A DNA stretch of 64,000 nucleotides from Microbacterium sp. ProA8 (GCF_039905635.1 NZ_CP157000.1:682001-746000), one strand, 5' to 3'. Shown: positions 9,665 to 18,352, counted from the stretch's first letter. Numbers and translations: made by a program. Notes: generated from the letters alone by a model not told the origin.

Positions 9665-10965
9665 CGCTGGTCATGGGCGTCGACTCGTCGACGCAGTCGT
9701 GCAAAGTGCTGGTGACGGATGCCGCGACCGGCAGTGTCGTGCGGCAGGGGCGTGCATCGCACCCGGACGGCACGTCGGTCGACCCCGAGGCGTGGTGGAC
9801 GGCGCTGCAGGCGGCGATCGCCGACGCCGGCGGCCTCGACGACGTGAGCGCGTGGGCGATCGGCGGGCAGCAGCACGGCATGGTCGCACTGGATGCCGAG
9901 GGGCGGGTGATCCGCGATGCGCTGCTGTGGAACGACACCCGCTCGGCGCAGGCGGCCGTCGACCTCACGGCCGAGTTCGGCGCCGACGAGCTCGCGCGGC
10001 GGACGGGACTCGTGCCCGTGGCATCCTTCACCATCACGAAGCTCCGCTGGCTGCGCGATCACGAACCCGAGAACGCCGCTCGCGTGGCCGCCGTCGCCCT
10101 GCCGCACGACTGGCTGACGTGGCGACTGCGCGGCTTCGGCCCCGACGGCGCATCACCGCGCGGACCGGTGCTCGACGAGCTCGTCACCGACCGCTCGGAC
10201 GCCTCGGGCACCGGGTACTGGAATCCCCAGACCGGCGGCTACGACCGTGAGCTGCTCGCCGCGGCGCTCGGTCACGATGCGGCGCTGCCGCGTGTGCTCG
10301 GACCCGAGGAATGGGTGACGGATGCCGCGGGCCGCCGTGTCGGCGGCGGTGCCGGCGACAACGCGGGCGCGGCCCTCGGGCTCGGTGCCGGTCCCGGAGA
10401 CGTCGTGGTGTCGATCGGCACGAGTGGGACCGTCTTCGCGGTGAGCGAGGAGCGCACCATCGATCCGTCCGGCACGGTCGCCGGGTTCGCGGACTGCACG
10501 GGACGTTTCCTGCCGCTCGTCGCGACGCTCAACGCCGCGCGCGTCCTCGACGCGATCGCCCGCGTGCTCGGTGTCGACCACGCCGAACTCTCCCGGCTCG
10601 CCCTCGCGGCCCAGCCGGGCGCGTCGGGACTGCAGCTGGTGCCGTACTTCGAAGGTGAGCGGACGCCGAACCTGCCCGACGCCACGGCGTCGCTCACCGG
10701 CATGACGCTCGCCTCGACGACGCGTGAGAACCTCGCCCGCGCGGCCGTGGAGGGCATGCTGTCCGGGCTCGCCGCCGGCCTCGCCGCGCTGCGCGGGCTG
10801 GGCGTTCCGCTGGAGCGGGCTCTGCTCATCGGCGGTGGCGCGCAGTCCGAGGCGGTGCGCGAGATCGCGCCGCTGGTGCTGGGACTGCCGGTCGAGGTGC
10901 CCGAGCCCGGGGAGTACGTGGCGCTCGGCGCCGCGCGGCAGGCGGCATCCGTCCTCTCGGCCTGA
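9661..10965 (+). CDS. xylB: Xylulokinase (FGGY family)
   Basis: 434 residues; phosphorylates D-xylulose with ATP, feeding the pentose phosphate pathway after XylA. FGGY features are in order: [15 protein letters not shown] (phosphate loop), [44 protein letters not shown] and [23 protein letters not shown] near the end. It is somewhat shorter than the 480-500 residues common in the family but has no visible gap. It is separated from xylA by a hairpin, so it may be expressed less or from its own promoter. I saw no ROK-type XylR gene here. Confidence 0.95.
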   Translation: MTLVMGVDSSTQSCKVLVTDAATGSVVRQGRASHPDGTSVDPEAWWTALQAAIADAGGLDDVSAWAIGGQQHGMVALDAEGRVIRDALLWNDTRSAQAAVDLTAEFGADELARRTGLVPVASFTITKLRWLRDHEPENAARVAAVALPHDWLTWRLRGFGPDGASPRGPVLDELVTDRSDASGTGYWNPQTGGYDRELLAAALGHDAALPRVLGPEEWVTDAAGRRVGGGAGDNAGAALGLGAGPGDVVVSIGTSGTVFAVSEERTIDPSGTVAGFADCTGRFLPLVATLNAARVLDAIARVLGVDHAELSRLALAAQPGASGLQLVPYFEGERTPNLPDATASLTGMTLASTTRENLARAAVEGMLSGLAAGLAALRGLGVPLERALLIGGGAQSEAVREIAPLVLGLPVEVPEPGEYVALGAARQAASVLSA

Positions 10966-11048
10966 TCTCGTCGACCGAGCGGGGCCTCCGCGGCAGGCAC
11001 CCCGTGCCCGCTGTCCGTGCCCTCGCCCACCCGGCCGGCCGTCCGTCC

Positions 11049-11124
11049 GTCGAGGATTCAGGAGAACCGCGGGAGCTGAGCGGGCGTGCGGGCCCCTGGA
11101 CGGCGTGTCTCCTGAATCCTCGAC
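11049..11124. repeat. Long intergenic palindrome, 17-bp perfect arms
   Basis: GTCGAGGATTCAGGAGA (11049-11065) is exactly mirrored by TCTCCTGAATCCTCGAC (11108-11124), with a GC-rich 42-base centre. It occupies the 294-bp gap between xylB and the LuxR-type gene, otherwise without a recognisable gene. It is too long and AT-poor for a simple terminator and resembles a REP/MITE-like dispersed palindrome. Confidence 0.7.
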
Positions 11125-11259
11125 GCAGCGAGGCGCGGGCGTCGCCGGTCTCCACCGTGTCGATGCGCACGCGCCGCGCCGCCCCTCGGCCCGAGCATCT
11201 CGTGCCCGGGCGTGCGTCCTCACCCCGCGGCAACGGCGGCGCGGCGGTACCATTCCCGC

Positions 11260-12885
11260 ATGGCGGACACGATCGCCGGGCTCGAGCGGGCTCGGGCGGC
11301 ATATCGGTCCGGTGACTGGGAGACGGCGCGGGACGGCTTCGCAGCGGCCCGGGATGGGGCGGCGGCCACCGGCGACGATCTGCGCGCCCTCGCGTCGTGC
11401 GAGTGGTGGCTCGGTCGCCAGGAGGCGGGGCTGGAGCACCTCGAATCCGCGTTCCGGGCGTTCTCGCGCGAGGGCGCCGAGATGGCCGCCGCCGAAGCGG
11501 CCCTCGTCATCGCGCTGGTGCGGCTCACCCGCGCCGAGCTGACAGTGGGCACCGCGTGGGCCCGGCGGGCGCACAAGATCCTCGCGGGCCTCCCCGACGG
11601 GCGGGGCCACGCCTACGACGTCTACCTGACCGCGAGCATGGACCTCGACGACACGGGAGCGCTCTGGCCCGCCGAGAGCGTCTCGCGCATGCAGCAGCTG
11701 GCCGACGAGCTGCGGGTTCCGGCGGTGTCGGCGCTGAGTGCCGTCGTGTCAGGGATGCACGCGATCCGCGCCGGACGCACCGCCGAGGGCTTCGCCCAGC
11801 TCGACGAGGCGATGCTGTGCGTCGTCTCGGACGATCTCGAGCCCGAGTGGGCGGGCGACGTGCTCTGCACGACCATCCACGTGTGCCATGAGCTGGCGGA
11901 CTTCCAGCGCATGGCCGACTGGACGCGCGCGGCAGAAGCATGGTGCGCGTCGCGCGGTGCCCACGTCGTCTACGCCGGCGTGTGCCGTGTGCACCGGCTC
12001 GAGCTGCAGTCGGCGAGCGGGGAGTGGGATGCCGCGGAAGCGGCGCTGCAGCGCGCGTGCGACGACCTCGGATCCGACCATCCATGGGTCGCCGGCGAGG
12101 GCTGGCACCAGCTGGGCGAGATCCGCCGGCTGCGCGGCGACGGGGCGGGGGCACGCGCGGCGTATGGCCGGGCGCGATCGGCCGGCATCGATCCGGTCCC
12201 CGGCGAGGCGCTGCTCGTGCTCGCAGAAGGCGAGCCCGAGCGGGCCGCGGAGATGATCACGACGTCGCTCGAGCAGCGCGACCGCATGGGTCGGGCGCGG
12301 CTGCTGCGTCCGGGCGTCGAGATCGCGCTCGCCACCGGGCGGACCGAGTGGGCCCAGCAGCTGCTCGACGAGCTCGAGGCCGACGCCCGCGCCTTCGGCA
12401 GCGACGGATTCCAGGCGTGGGCAGCCCACGCCGGCGGGATGGCGATGCTCCACGCCGGCGACGCCGCAGGCGCGATCGGCCGCCTGCACGTTGCCCTCGA
12501 CCTCTTCCGGCGGCTGCGTCAGCCCTGGGAGCAGGCGAACGTGCTGTACTGGCTGGCCTCCGCGCACGAGCGGCGTGGCGACGCCGCTCTCGCGGGGCAG
12601 CTGCGCGAGCAGGCGGGCGTCATCTTCGAGCAGCTGGGTGCGCCGCCCGTGGTCGTCCGCTCCGCTTCCACGCCGGCCGACGGCGGTCCGCTGACGGCCC
12701 GGGAGCGCGAGATCGTCGAGCTGGTCGCACAGGGCAAGGCGAATCGGCAGATCGCCGAAGAGCTTTACATCAGCGAGAAGACGGTGAGCCGGCACCTCGC
12801 CAACGTCTACGTCAAGCTCGACGTCGGCTCGCGCACGGCGGCCGCCGCGTGGTGGCACGAGCAGGCCGGCCCACGCGGCCGCTGA
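11260..12885 (+). CDS. LuxR-family transcriptional regulator with TPR-like sensor region
   Basis: 541 residues: about 470 residues of alpha-helical, Ala-rich TPR-like repeats (for example ARAAYRSGDWETARDGFAAA and AIGRLHVALDLFRRL), then a C-terminal LuxR/GerE helix-turn-helix at about 478-541 (LTAREREIVELVAQG...YISEKTVSRHL). No N-terminal AAA ATPase or receiver domain is visible, so it is not a classic LAL or response regulator. The ATG at 11260 is the first plausible start. It lies 236 bp upstream of a co-oriented methyltransferase gene, whose promoter region contains a palindrome it might bind. Targets and ligand are unknown. Confidence 0.85.
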   Translation: MADTIAGLERARAAYRSGDWETARDGFAAARDGAAATGDDLRALASCEWWLGRQEAGLEHLESAFRAFSREGAEMAAAEAALVIALVRLTRAELTVGTAWARRAHKILAGLPDGRGHAYDVYLTASMDLDDTGALWPAESVSRMQQLADELRVPAVSALSAVVSGMHAIRAGRTAEGFAQLDEAMLCVVSDDLEPEWAGDVLCTTIHVCHELADFQRMADWTRAAEAWCASRGAHVVYAGVCRVHRLELQSASGEWDAAEAALQRACDDLGSDHPWVAGEGWHQLGEIRRLRGDGAGARAAYGRARSAGIDPVPGEALLVLAEGEPERAAEMITTSLEQRDRMGRARLLRPGVEIALATGRTEWAQQLLDELEADARAFGSDGFQAWAAHAGGMAMLHAGDAAGAIGRLHVALDLFRRLRQPWEQANVLYWLASAHERRGDAALAGQLREQAGVIFEQLGAPPVVVRSASTPADGGPLTAREREIVELVAQGKANRQIAEELYISEKTVSRHLANVYVKLDVGSRTAAAAWWHEQAGPRGR

Positions 12886-13005
12886 TCCCGCGCCGGGGCC
12901 CGATGATCCCAGCCCACGCCGCTCGCGGTGCCTCTGCTCGTCGGACCCATTGATCGGCGTGGGCGCTGGTCCGTTGTGCGGGGCAGCGCATCGAGCGCGG
13001 GTCGA

Positions 13006-13021
13006 TGCACCGAATGGTGCA
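13006..13021. promoter_or_regulatory. Short palindrome upstream of the methyltransferase gene
   Basis: TGCACCGAATGGTGCA, 6-bp perfect arms around GAAT, 101 bp before the methyltransferase start and 121 bp after the LuxR-type stop. Candidate operator for the adjacent regulator; no binding evidence. Confidence 0.35.
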
Positions 13022-13121
13022 GACCGCCCCGCCAAGTTGCGTAGTTCACCCGACGCGCCGGCGACCGGCTGCTCCGTAGCGTCGGAACCAGACATTCGAA
13101 GCACGCACGAAGGAGACGACG

Positions 13122-14267
13122 ATGTCCACCACGACCATCACCGAAACAGCCGCCGAATCAGGAACTGACGCGACGGCGGAGTTCGCCGACCGGCTCATGG
13201 GCGCGACGCTCGGCTGGTTCGACATCATGGCCATCCACCTGGGCTCGCAGCTCGGATGGTACGCCGAGCTGTCGCGGAGCGACGGCCTCACGGCGAGCGA
13301 GCTCGCGACGCGCACGAGCTGTGACGCCCGCTACGCCCGCGAGTGGCTCGAGCAGCAGGCGGCGAGCGGCGTCCTGCTGGTCGACGGGGCGCCGACCCCC
13401 AACTCGTCCACCGGCGAGGGCGCGTACTCCGGCGCGGCATCCGCGGACGCCCGGCGCTTCCGTCTCGCGCCCGGCGTGGCCGAGGTGCTGCTCGACCGGG
13501 GCAGCCTGTCGTACCTCGAGCCGCTCGCGCGCATGGCGGCGGCTGTCTCGGGACAGCTCGAGGCTCTGCTGGAGGCCTACCGCACGGGCGGCGGCGTGAG
13601 CTGGGAGCAGCTTGGCAGGCATGCCCGCGAGGCCCAGGCCGACATGAACCGCCCGTGGTTCGACGAGCTGCCCTCGATCGTCGCGGGCAACGATCGCCTC
13701 GATGACGTGCTGCGGCGGCCGCAGGCGCGCATCGCCGACCTCGGCGCCGGGGGAGGCTGGTCGTCGATCGCCCTCGCGAAGGCGTATCCGCAGCTGCGCG
13801 TGGTCGGCTTCGACATCGACGAGGCGTCGGTCGAGATGGCGAGGCGGAACGCCGCCGAAGCCGGGGTCGCCGACCGCGTCGAGTTCCTGCTGTCCGACGC
13901 CGCGCTCGTCGCCGCGCAGGGCCGCTTCGACGCCGTCTTCGCGTTCGAGTGCCTGCATGACATGCCCCACCCCGTGGCAGTCCTCGCCGCGGCACGGGAG
14001 GCCGTGCGGGACGACGGCGTCGTGGTGATCATGGACGAGGCGACCGAGGAGCGCTTCACCCCCGACGCGAGCGAGCTCGAACGCCTGCTGTACGGCTTCA
14101 GCCTGTTCGTGTGCCTGCCCGACGGCAGGTCGCACCGCCCGAGCGCGGCCACCGGCACGGTGATGCGCCCGGACACCCTGCGCGGATACGCGCGGGCGGC
14201 GGGCTGGAGCGACATCCGCGTCCTCGTCCCCGAGTTCGGTCTCTGGCGCTTCTACGAGATCGTCTGA
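13122..14267 (+). CDS. Class I SAM-dependent methyltransferase
   Basis: 381 residues with a winged-helix-like N-terminal region (about 25-90, LTASELATRTSCDARYAREWL) and a Rossmann methyltransferase core: motif I ADLGAGGGWSSIALAKAYP, motif II acidic VVGFDIDEASVEMARRNA, then FAFECLHDMPHPV and a VVVIMDEATEERF strand. This domain order resembles small-molecule O-methyltransferases or SAM-dependent transcription-coupled enzymes; the substrate is not evident. GAAGGAGACGACG precedes the ATG. The LuxR-type gene upstream is in the same orientation and may control it. Confidence 0.85.
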   Translation: MSTTTITETAAESGTDATAEFADRLMGATLGWFDIMAIHLGSQLGWYAELSRSDGLTASELATRTSCDARYAREWLEQQAASGVLLVDGAPTPNSSTGEGAYSGAASADARRFRLAPGVAEVLLDRGSLSYLEPLARMAAAVSGQLEALLEAYRTGGGVSWEQLGRHAREAQADMNRPWFDELPSIVAGNDRLDDVLRRPQARIADLGAGGGWSSIALAKAYPQLRVVGFDIDEASVEMARRNAAEAGVADRVEFLLSDAALVAAQGRFDAVFAFECLHDMPHPVAVLAAAREAVRDDGVVVIMDEATEERFTPDASELERLLYGFSLFVCLPDGRSHRPSAATGTVMRPDTLRGYARAAGWSDIRVLVPEFGLWRFYEIV

Positions 14268-14331
14268 GCTCTCGCGCGGGCGCGGGCTCGGCATCCGTTC
14301 CCGCGCCTGACCCGCCGAGCACGACCCGGCA

Positions 14332-14394
14332 GAATCGCGAGAGGGTGGATCTCCGCACGCACCTCGCCCGCGGGGATCTACCCTTTCGCGATTC
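14332..14394. repeat. Near-perfect long palindrome after the methyltransferase gene
   Basis: Arms of 23 bp (14332-14354 and 14372-14394) match at 20 positions; all three differences would be G-U pairs in RNA. The left arm begins GAATCGCGAGAGGGT, the right ends ACCCTTTCGCGATTC. It could terminate the methyltransferase transcript, but it is unusually long and starts 65 bp past the stop, so a dispersed palindromic element is equally likely. Confidence 0.65.
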
Positions 14395-14414
14395 CCGGGG
14401 GCGAGAATGGGCGG

Positions 14415-15260
14415 ATGCCGCAGCCCGACGCAGACGAGGAGCTCGACGCGATCGCGGCCGAGCTGTACATCCTGCCGCCGTCGGAGTTCACGGCAGCGCG
14501 CAACGCCCGCGCCGGCATGGCGGCCGGACCGCTCGCGAAGCAGATCAAGGCGCTGCGCAAGCCGACCGTCGCCGCGTGGGCCGTCAACCTGCTCGCTCAG
14601 GATGGGCAGCTCGCCGACGCGGTCGAGCTGTCGGCGGCGCTGCGCGAAGCCCAGGACGACCTCGACGCCGCCGAGCTCGGGCGCCTCGGCAAGCAGCGGC
14701 GCCAGCTCGTCGCGGCCCTCGCGAAGCAGGCGGTCGGTCTGGCCCAGGACGCCGGCGGCAACCTGAGCGCCGCCGCGCAGGAGGACGTCGCGAGCACCAT
14801 CAACGCCGCGGTGATGGATGCCGCAGCCGCCGCCGCGGTGCTCACCGGGCGGCTCGTGACGGCGCTGGAGGCCGGGGACATCGAGCCCGGTGCGCTCGCC
14901 GAAGCGGTCGGAGGATCCGTCCCCGGGGTGGTTGCTCCACCTCCCCGTGACGACCTGGCCGAGCGCCGGGCGCGCAAGGCGGCCGAGAAGGCCGCCCGCG
15001 AAGCCGAGCGGCTCGCGAACGAGGCCGAGCGGGAACTCGCGCGCGTCGACGCCCGCCGTGCCAAGGCGCAGGAACGCGTCGACCACGTGCGCGAGCGGAT
15101 CGACGACCTCCGCCGCGACCTCGCGGCGCTCGAGAACGACGAGGCGGGCGCCGTCGACAAGCTCGAGGCGATCGAGCGCGAGCGGGCGGATGCCGCGACG
15201 AAGGCCCGCGATGCCGCGAAGGAGTCCGAACGCGCCCAGGCCGCGCTCGATGACGCCTGA
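14415..15260 (+). CDS. Conserved actinobacterial coiled-coil protein of unknown function
   Basis: 281 residues, no signal peptide. The N-terminal part (LPPSEFTAARNARA and IKALRKPTVAAWAVNLLA) looks like a conserved small domain seen in actinobacterial hypothetical proteins. The C-terminal half (about 175-281) is a highly charged Ala/Arg/Glu coiled coil (ERRARKAAEKAAREAERL onward). No catalytic motif is visible. It sits alone between the methyltransferase and the alarmone synthetase gene. I do not recognise a function. Confidence 0.75.
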   Translation: MPQPDADEELDAIAAELYILPPSEFTAARNARAGMAAGPLAKQIKALRKPTVAAWAVNLLAQDGQLADAVELSAALREAQDDLDAAELGRLGKQRRQLVAALAKQAVGLAQDAGGNLSAAAQEDVASTINAAVMDAAAAAAVLTGRLVTALEAGDIEPGALAEAVGGSVPGVVAPPPRDDLAERRARKAAEKAAREAERLANEAERELARVDARRAKAQERVDHVRERIDDLRRDLAALENDEAGAVDKLEAIERERADAATKARDAAKESERAQAALDDA

Positions 15261-15269
15261 CCGCGGCGC

Positions 15270-15345
15270 CCGACCGCTGCGCTGAGAGCCGCGCTGACCA
15301 CCGCGCCCGACCGCTGCGCTGACCACCGCGCCTGACCGCCGCGCA
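15270..15345. repeat. Degenerate GC-rich tandem repeat
   Basis: Repeated copies of CGCGCT/CCTGACC-type words (for example GACCGCTGCGCTGA and GACCACCGCGCC) between the coiled-coil gene and the alarmone synthetase gene. Low-complexity spacer without an open gene. Confidence 0.5.
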
Positions 15346-15404
15346 GGGAAGAGGCATCCGTCTTTCACAGGAGTCTCGTAGGCCCGCCCCATACCGTCGA
15401 TCGC

Positions 15405-16202
15405 ATGGCGACTCCCGCACCGCTGGTGCCCGCGACGGCGTCCGATGAGGGTGAGATCACGGTCTCGCCGAGCGAGCTGAGGGAGCTGCGAGACGAGCTG
15501 CAGCGCTTCATGATGGAGTACCGCTTCGGCCTGCAGGAGGTCGAGACGAAGATCGGCATCCTGCGCGACGAGTTCCTGCTGACCCACGACTACAACCCGA
15601 TCGAGCACGTCTCGAGTCGGGTCAAATCGCCCGACAGCCTCGTCGAGAAGGTGCAGCGCAAGGGCATCGACGGCGACTTCGCCTCGATCCGCAGCAGCAT
15701 CACCGACATCGCGGGCATCCGCATCACGTGCAGCTTCACGGCCGACGTGTACCGCCTCTTCGACCTGCTGACCGCGCAGGACGATGTCCGCGTGCTGCAG
15801 GTCAAGGACTACATCGCCCAGCCCAAGCCCAACGGCTACAAGAGCCTGCACGCGATCCTCGAGGTGCCGGTGTTCCTGTCGACGGGGCGCATCGAGGTGC
15901 CCGTCGAGGTGCAGTTCCGCACCATCGCCATGGACTTCTGGGCGAGCCTCGAGCACAAGATCTACTACAAGTACGCCACGCAGGTGCCGGACGAGCTGCT
16001 CGAGAGCCTCAAGGACGCGGCCGACACCGCCGCCGAACTGGACGCCCGCATGGAGCGCCTTCACCGGCAGATCAAGGGCTCCAGCGCCGGGCAGGCGGCA
16101 CCCGTCGCCGTGCGCGAGATCACGGGCGCTCCCGCTCCCGAGGCGGGCGACTCGGATGCCGCACACCGACGCCGCGACGACGGCGGGCTGCAGGCAGTCT
16201 GA
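15405..16202 (+). CDS. Small alarmone synthetase, (p)ppGpp synthetase of the RelQ/YjbM type
   Basis: 265 residues with a single RelA/SpoT synthetase domain and no HD hydrolase, TGS or ACT domain. It would make (p)ppGpp from ATP and GDP/GTP in the cytoplasm. Family motifs are RVKSPDSLVEKVQRKG, ITDIAGIRITCSF, PKPNGYKSLHAIL and VEVQFRTIAMDFWASLEHK, the last including the catalytic Glu region. The C-terminal 60 residues are low-complexity and probably disordered. It is monocistronic, convergent with the TetR-type gene, and an R1 repeat pair lies in the shared 3' region. Confidence 0.9.
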   Translation: MATPAPLVPATASDEGEITVSPSELRELRDELQRFMMEYRFGLQEVETKIGILRDEFLLTHDYNPIEHVSSRVKSPDSLVEKVQRKGIDGDFASIRSSITDIAGIRITCSFTADVYRLFDLLTAQDDVRVLQVKDYIAQPKPNGYKSLHAILEVPVFLSTGRIEVPVEVQFRTIAMDFWASLEHKIYYKYATQVPDELLESLKDAADTAAELDARMERLHRQIKGSSAGQAAPVAVREITGAPAPEAGDSDAAHRRRDDGGLQAV

Positions 16203-16232
16203 CGCCTCGGCGCGAACGCCGGAGCGTTCGGC

Positions 16233-16326
16233 GCGTTTCGTCTCGCTCGTTCCTCGCTCGCTCAACGACCAGCGAGAGAGGTATCGGTCCTTGAGCGAGG
16301 GAGCGCCGGCGACCGAGACGAAACGC
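16233..16326. repeat. R1 repeat pair in inverted orientation between convergent genes
   Basis: A reverse-oriented unit (16233-16270, GCGTTTCGTCTCGCTCG to CTCAACGACC) faces a forward variant (16285-16326, ending GACCGAGACGAAACGC). Together they form a large imperfect hairpin between the 3' ends of the alarmone synthetase and TetR-type genes, suited to act as a two-way terminator. A further partial copy (GCGTTTCGTCTCG) follows at 16343-16355. Confidence 0.85.
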
Positions 16327-16373
16327 CTCGGGCCCACGGGCGCGTTTCGTCTCGCCGGATCCCGCGAGCCGGC

Positions 16374-16964
16374 TCAGCTCGCGAGGACGGCGCTCGTGCC
16401 GGCGAGGTATTCGTCGACGTCGCGCGGGCCGAAGACGGCCGTGTTCGCGACATAGCCCTGCGCGAGGGCGACGATCGACCGTGCGGTGCGGGCGGCGAGA
16501 GTCTCGGCCTCGGCTGCATCCGCTGTCTGCGCGCGCGCCCACGGCCCGATCGCGTGAGTGAGGGCCGCCCTGAGACGCCCTGCCGTGCGGAGCATCTCGT
16601 CGTGCAGCCCCGGCTCGACCATCGCCTCACCCCAGAACTGCAGCACGAGCGAAGTCGACAGTCCGGCGTCGCTGAAGATCGACAGCATGCCGCGGACCAC
16701 CTGCCGAGGGGTCAGGACCTCGCCGCGGGCGCCTGCGGCCTCCAGCGCGTCGAGCCGCGGCAGAAGGAAGCGCCCGACGACATAGCGGGCGAGTTCCGAC
16801 TTGGTGGAGAAGTGCGAGTAGATCGCGCCGGTCGACAGGCCCGACTCCTCGACGATGTCGGCGATGGAGGTGTCGCGCACACCTTTGCGCTCGAGCACGC
16901 GCAGTGCGGCGCGACCGATCTCGTCGCGGCGGGCTTCGCGGTATTCCTCCGAGACTTTGGGCAT
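16374..16964 (-). CDS. TetR-family transcriptional regulator
   Basis: 196 residues. The N-terminal helix-turn-helix (RRDEIGRAALRVLERKGVRDTS, then IVEESGLSTGAIYSHFSTKSELARYVV) is typical of TetR/AcrR; the remainder is a helical ligand/dimer domain. It is divergent from a membrane-protein gene across a 79-bp gap that holds two 18-bp operator-like palindromes, the usual layout for a TetR repressor controlling itself and an exporter-like neighbour. The ligand is unknown. Confidence 0.93.
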   Translation of the reverse strand: MPKVSEEYREARRDEIGRAALRVLERKGVRDTSIADIVEESGLSTGAIYSHFSTKSELARYVVGRFLLPRLDALEAAGARGEVLTPRQVVRGMLSIFSDAGLSTSLVLQFWGEAMVEPGLHDEMLRTAGRLRAALTHAIGPWARAQTADAAEAETLAARTARSIVALAQGYVANTAVFGPRDVDEYLAGTSAVLAS

Positions 16965-16968
16965 GGAA

Positions 16969-16986
16969 ACAGAATAGCGATTCTGT
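16969..16986. promoter_or_regulatory. TetR-type operator 1
   Basis: ACAGAATAGCGATTCTGT is almost perfectly symmetric (arms ACAGAAT and ATTCTGT) and begins 5 bp upstream of the TetR-gene start. A second copy starts 29 bp further on. Confidence 0.8.
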
Positions 16987-16997
16987 TATTCTCACAA

Positions 16998-17015
16998 ACA
17001 GAATCACCATTCTCT
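16998..17015. promoter_or_regulatory. TetR-type operator 2
   Basis: ACAGAATCACCATTCTCT matches operator 1 at most positions (ACAGAAT...ATTCT). Start-to-start distance of 29 bp, close to three helical turns, would allow two dimers on one DNA face. It is 29 bp upstream of the membrane-protein ATG. Confidence 0.75.
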
Positions 17016-17043
17016 TTTAAGCCCTCTTCGGAAGGAGGTCGCG

Positions 17044-18228
17044 ATGTCTCTGCATCGCGCACACACCGACACTCCGGCGCGTCCCACCCGCTGGCCCGTC
17101 GCCGCGGCGTTCGGGCTCGTCGGCTCCGTCGTCGTCGCCATCATCGTGATGGCGTTCGTCTGGCCCGCCGCCACGTCACAGCCCCAGAACCTGCCGGTCG
17201 GCATCTCCGGACCGACGGATGCCGTCACCGCCGTCGAAGACAAGCTCGGCGAGCAGGACCCGGCGCCCTTCGACCTCCACGAGGTGGACTCGCGAGAGGA
17301 CGCCGTGGCACAGATCGAATCCCGCGAGCTCTACGGCGCGGTCCTCCTCGGCGATGAGCCCGAGGTGCTGATCGCCACCGCCGCGAGCCCTGTCGCCGCG
17401 CAGGCGCTGCGCGGGGTGGCGACCCAGCTGCAGTCGCAGATCGACACCGCCGCCCAGACGGCGCTCACCGAACAGCTCACGGCGATCGTCGGCGCGCTGC
17501 AATCCGGCCAGAGGCCGCAGCTGCCGGAAGGCGCCGCGGGCGCCCCGCCGGAGATCCCGACCGTGACCGTCACCGACGTCGTGCCGCTCGCCGAGGGCGA
17601 CAGCACGGGAGCCGGGCTGGCGGCATCCGTCTTCCCGCTCGTGCTGGGCGGCATGCTGGGCGGCATCCTGCTCACGCTCCTCGTGCAGGGCGTCGTGCGT
17701 CGTCTCATCGGACTCGTTGTCTTCGGCATCGCCGCGGGCGCGCTGATCACGCTGGTGATGCAGACGTGGTTCGGGATGCTGACGGGCGACTGGCTGCTGA
17801 ACGCCACCGTCATCGGCCTCGGTGTGAGTGCGACCTCGGCCCTCATCATCGGCCTTGCGGCGCTGATGGGCCCTGCCGGCATCGGCGTGGGTGCGGTCAT
17901 CACGATGTTCATCGCCAACCCCATCGCCGGTGCCGCGATGCCTCCGCAGTTCCTGCCCGAGCCGTGGGGCGCGATCGGCCAGTTCTTCGTGCCGGGCGCG
18001 TCGGCGACGCTGCTGCGGTCGGTGATGTACTTCCCGGATGCCTCGACCGCACCGCAGTGGATCATCCTGGGCTCCTGGCTGGTCGGCGGTGTCGTGCTGG
18101 CGCTCATCGGACATCAGCGCACCCGCGCCGAGCTCACGCCCCCTGCGCGTCAGCTCGAGCCGGCCGAGCCCACGGAGCCGGTGGCGCCGACGGCTTCACT
18201 CGAACCGGCAGAGCCGCTCGCCCGCTGA
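17044..18228 (+). CDS. YhgE/ABC-2-like multispanning membrane protein under TetR control
   Basis: 394 residues: a transmembrane helix at about 19-40, an extracytoplasmic domain to about 190 (LPVGISGPTDAVTAVEDKLGE; EVLIATAASPVAAQALRGVA), then five or six helices (about 198-360) and a Pro/Glu-rich cytoplasmic tail. This layout resembles YhgE/Pip and ABC-2 permease-like proteins of actinobacteria, some linked to export or cell-envelope functions. No ATPase partner is next to it. GAAGGAGG precedes the ATG. The TetR-type repressor and its two operators immediately upstream suggest induction by a toxic or envelope-active compound. The substrate is unknown. Confidence 0.75.
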   Translation: MSLHRAHTDTPARPTRWPVAAAFGLVGSVVVAIIVMAFVWPAATSQPQNLPVGISGPTDAVTAVEDKLGEQDPAPFDLHEVDSREDAVAQIESRELYGAVLLGDEPEVLIATAASPVAAQALRGVATQLQSQIDTAAQTALTEQLTAIVGALQSGQRPQLPEGAAGAPPEIPTVTVTDVVPLAEGDSTGAGLAASVFPLVLGGMLGGILLTLLVQGVVRRLIGLVVFGIAAGALITLVMQTWFGMLTGDWLLNATVIGLGVSATSALIIGLAALMGPAGIGVGAVITMFIANPIAGAAMPPQFLPEPWGAIGQFFVPGASATLLRSVMYFPDASTAPQWIILGSWLVGGVVLALIGHQRTRAELTPPARQLEPAEPTEPVAPTASLEPAEPLAR

Positions 18229-18249
18229 CCGGCCGCACGGTTGCGCGTT

Positions 18250-18277
18250 CCGGCGCCGCCCCGACGGGCGGCGCCGG
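18250..18277 (+). terminator. Hairpin terminator after the membrane-protein gene
   Basis: Perfect 12-bp arms CCGGCGCCGCCC (18250-18261) and GGGCGGCGCCGG (18266-18277) around a CGAC loop, 21 bp after the stop. Very stable, but without a T-run, as is common in high-GC actinobacteria. Confidence 0.7.
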
Positions 18278-18352
18278 ATCCAGCGCTCCCCGCGGGGTGC
18301 GTGCCCGCCGAGCGCGCCCATGCCGTCGACCGGTCCTGGCTAGTCTGTTCGC

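Noticed and set aside
13158..16337. 1059-codon minus-strand frame
   Set aside because: Antisense shadow of the methyltransferase, coiled-coil and alarmone synthetase genes, all supported by motifs.
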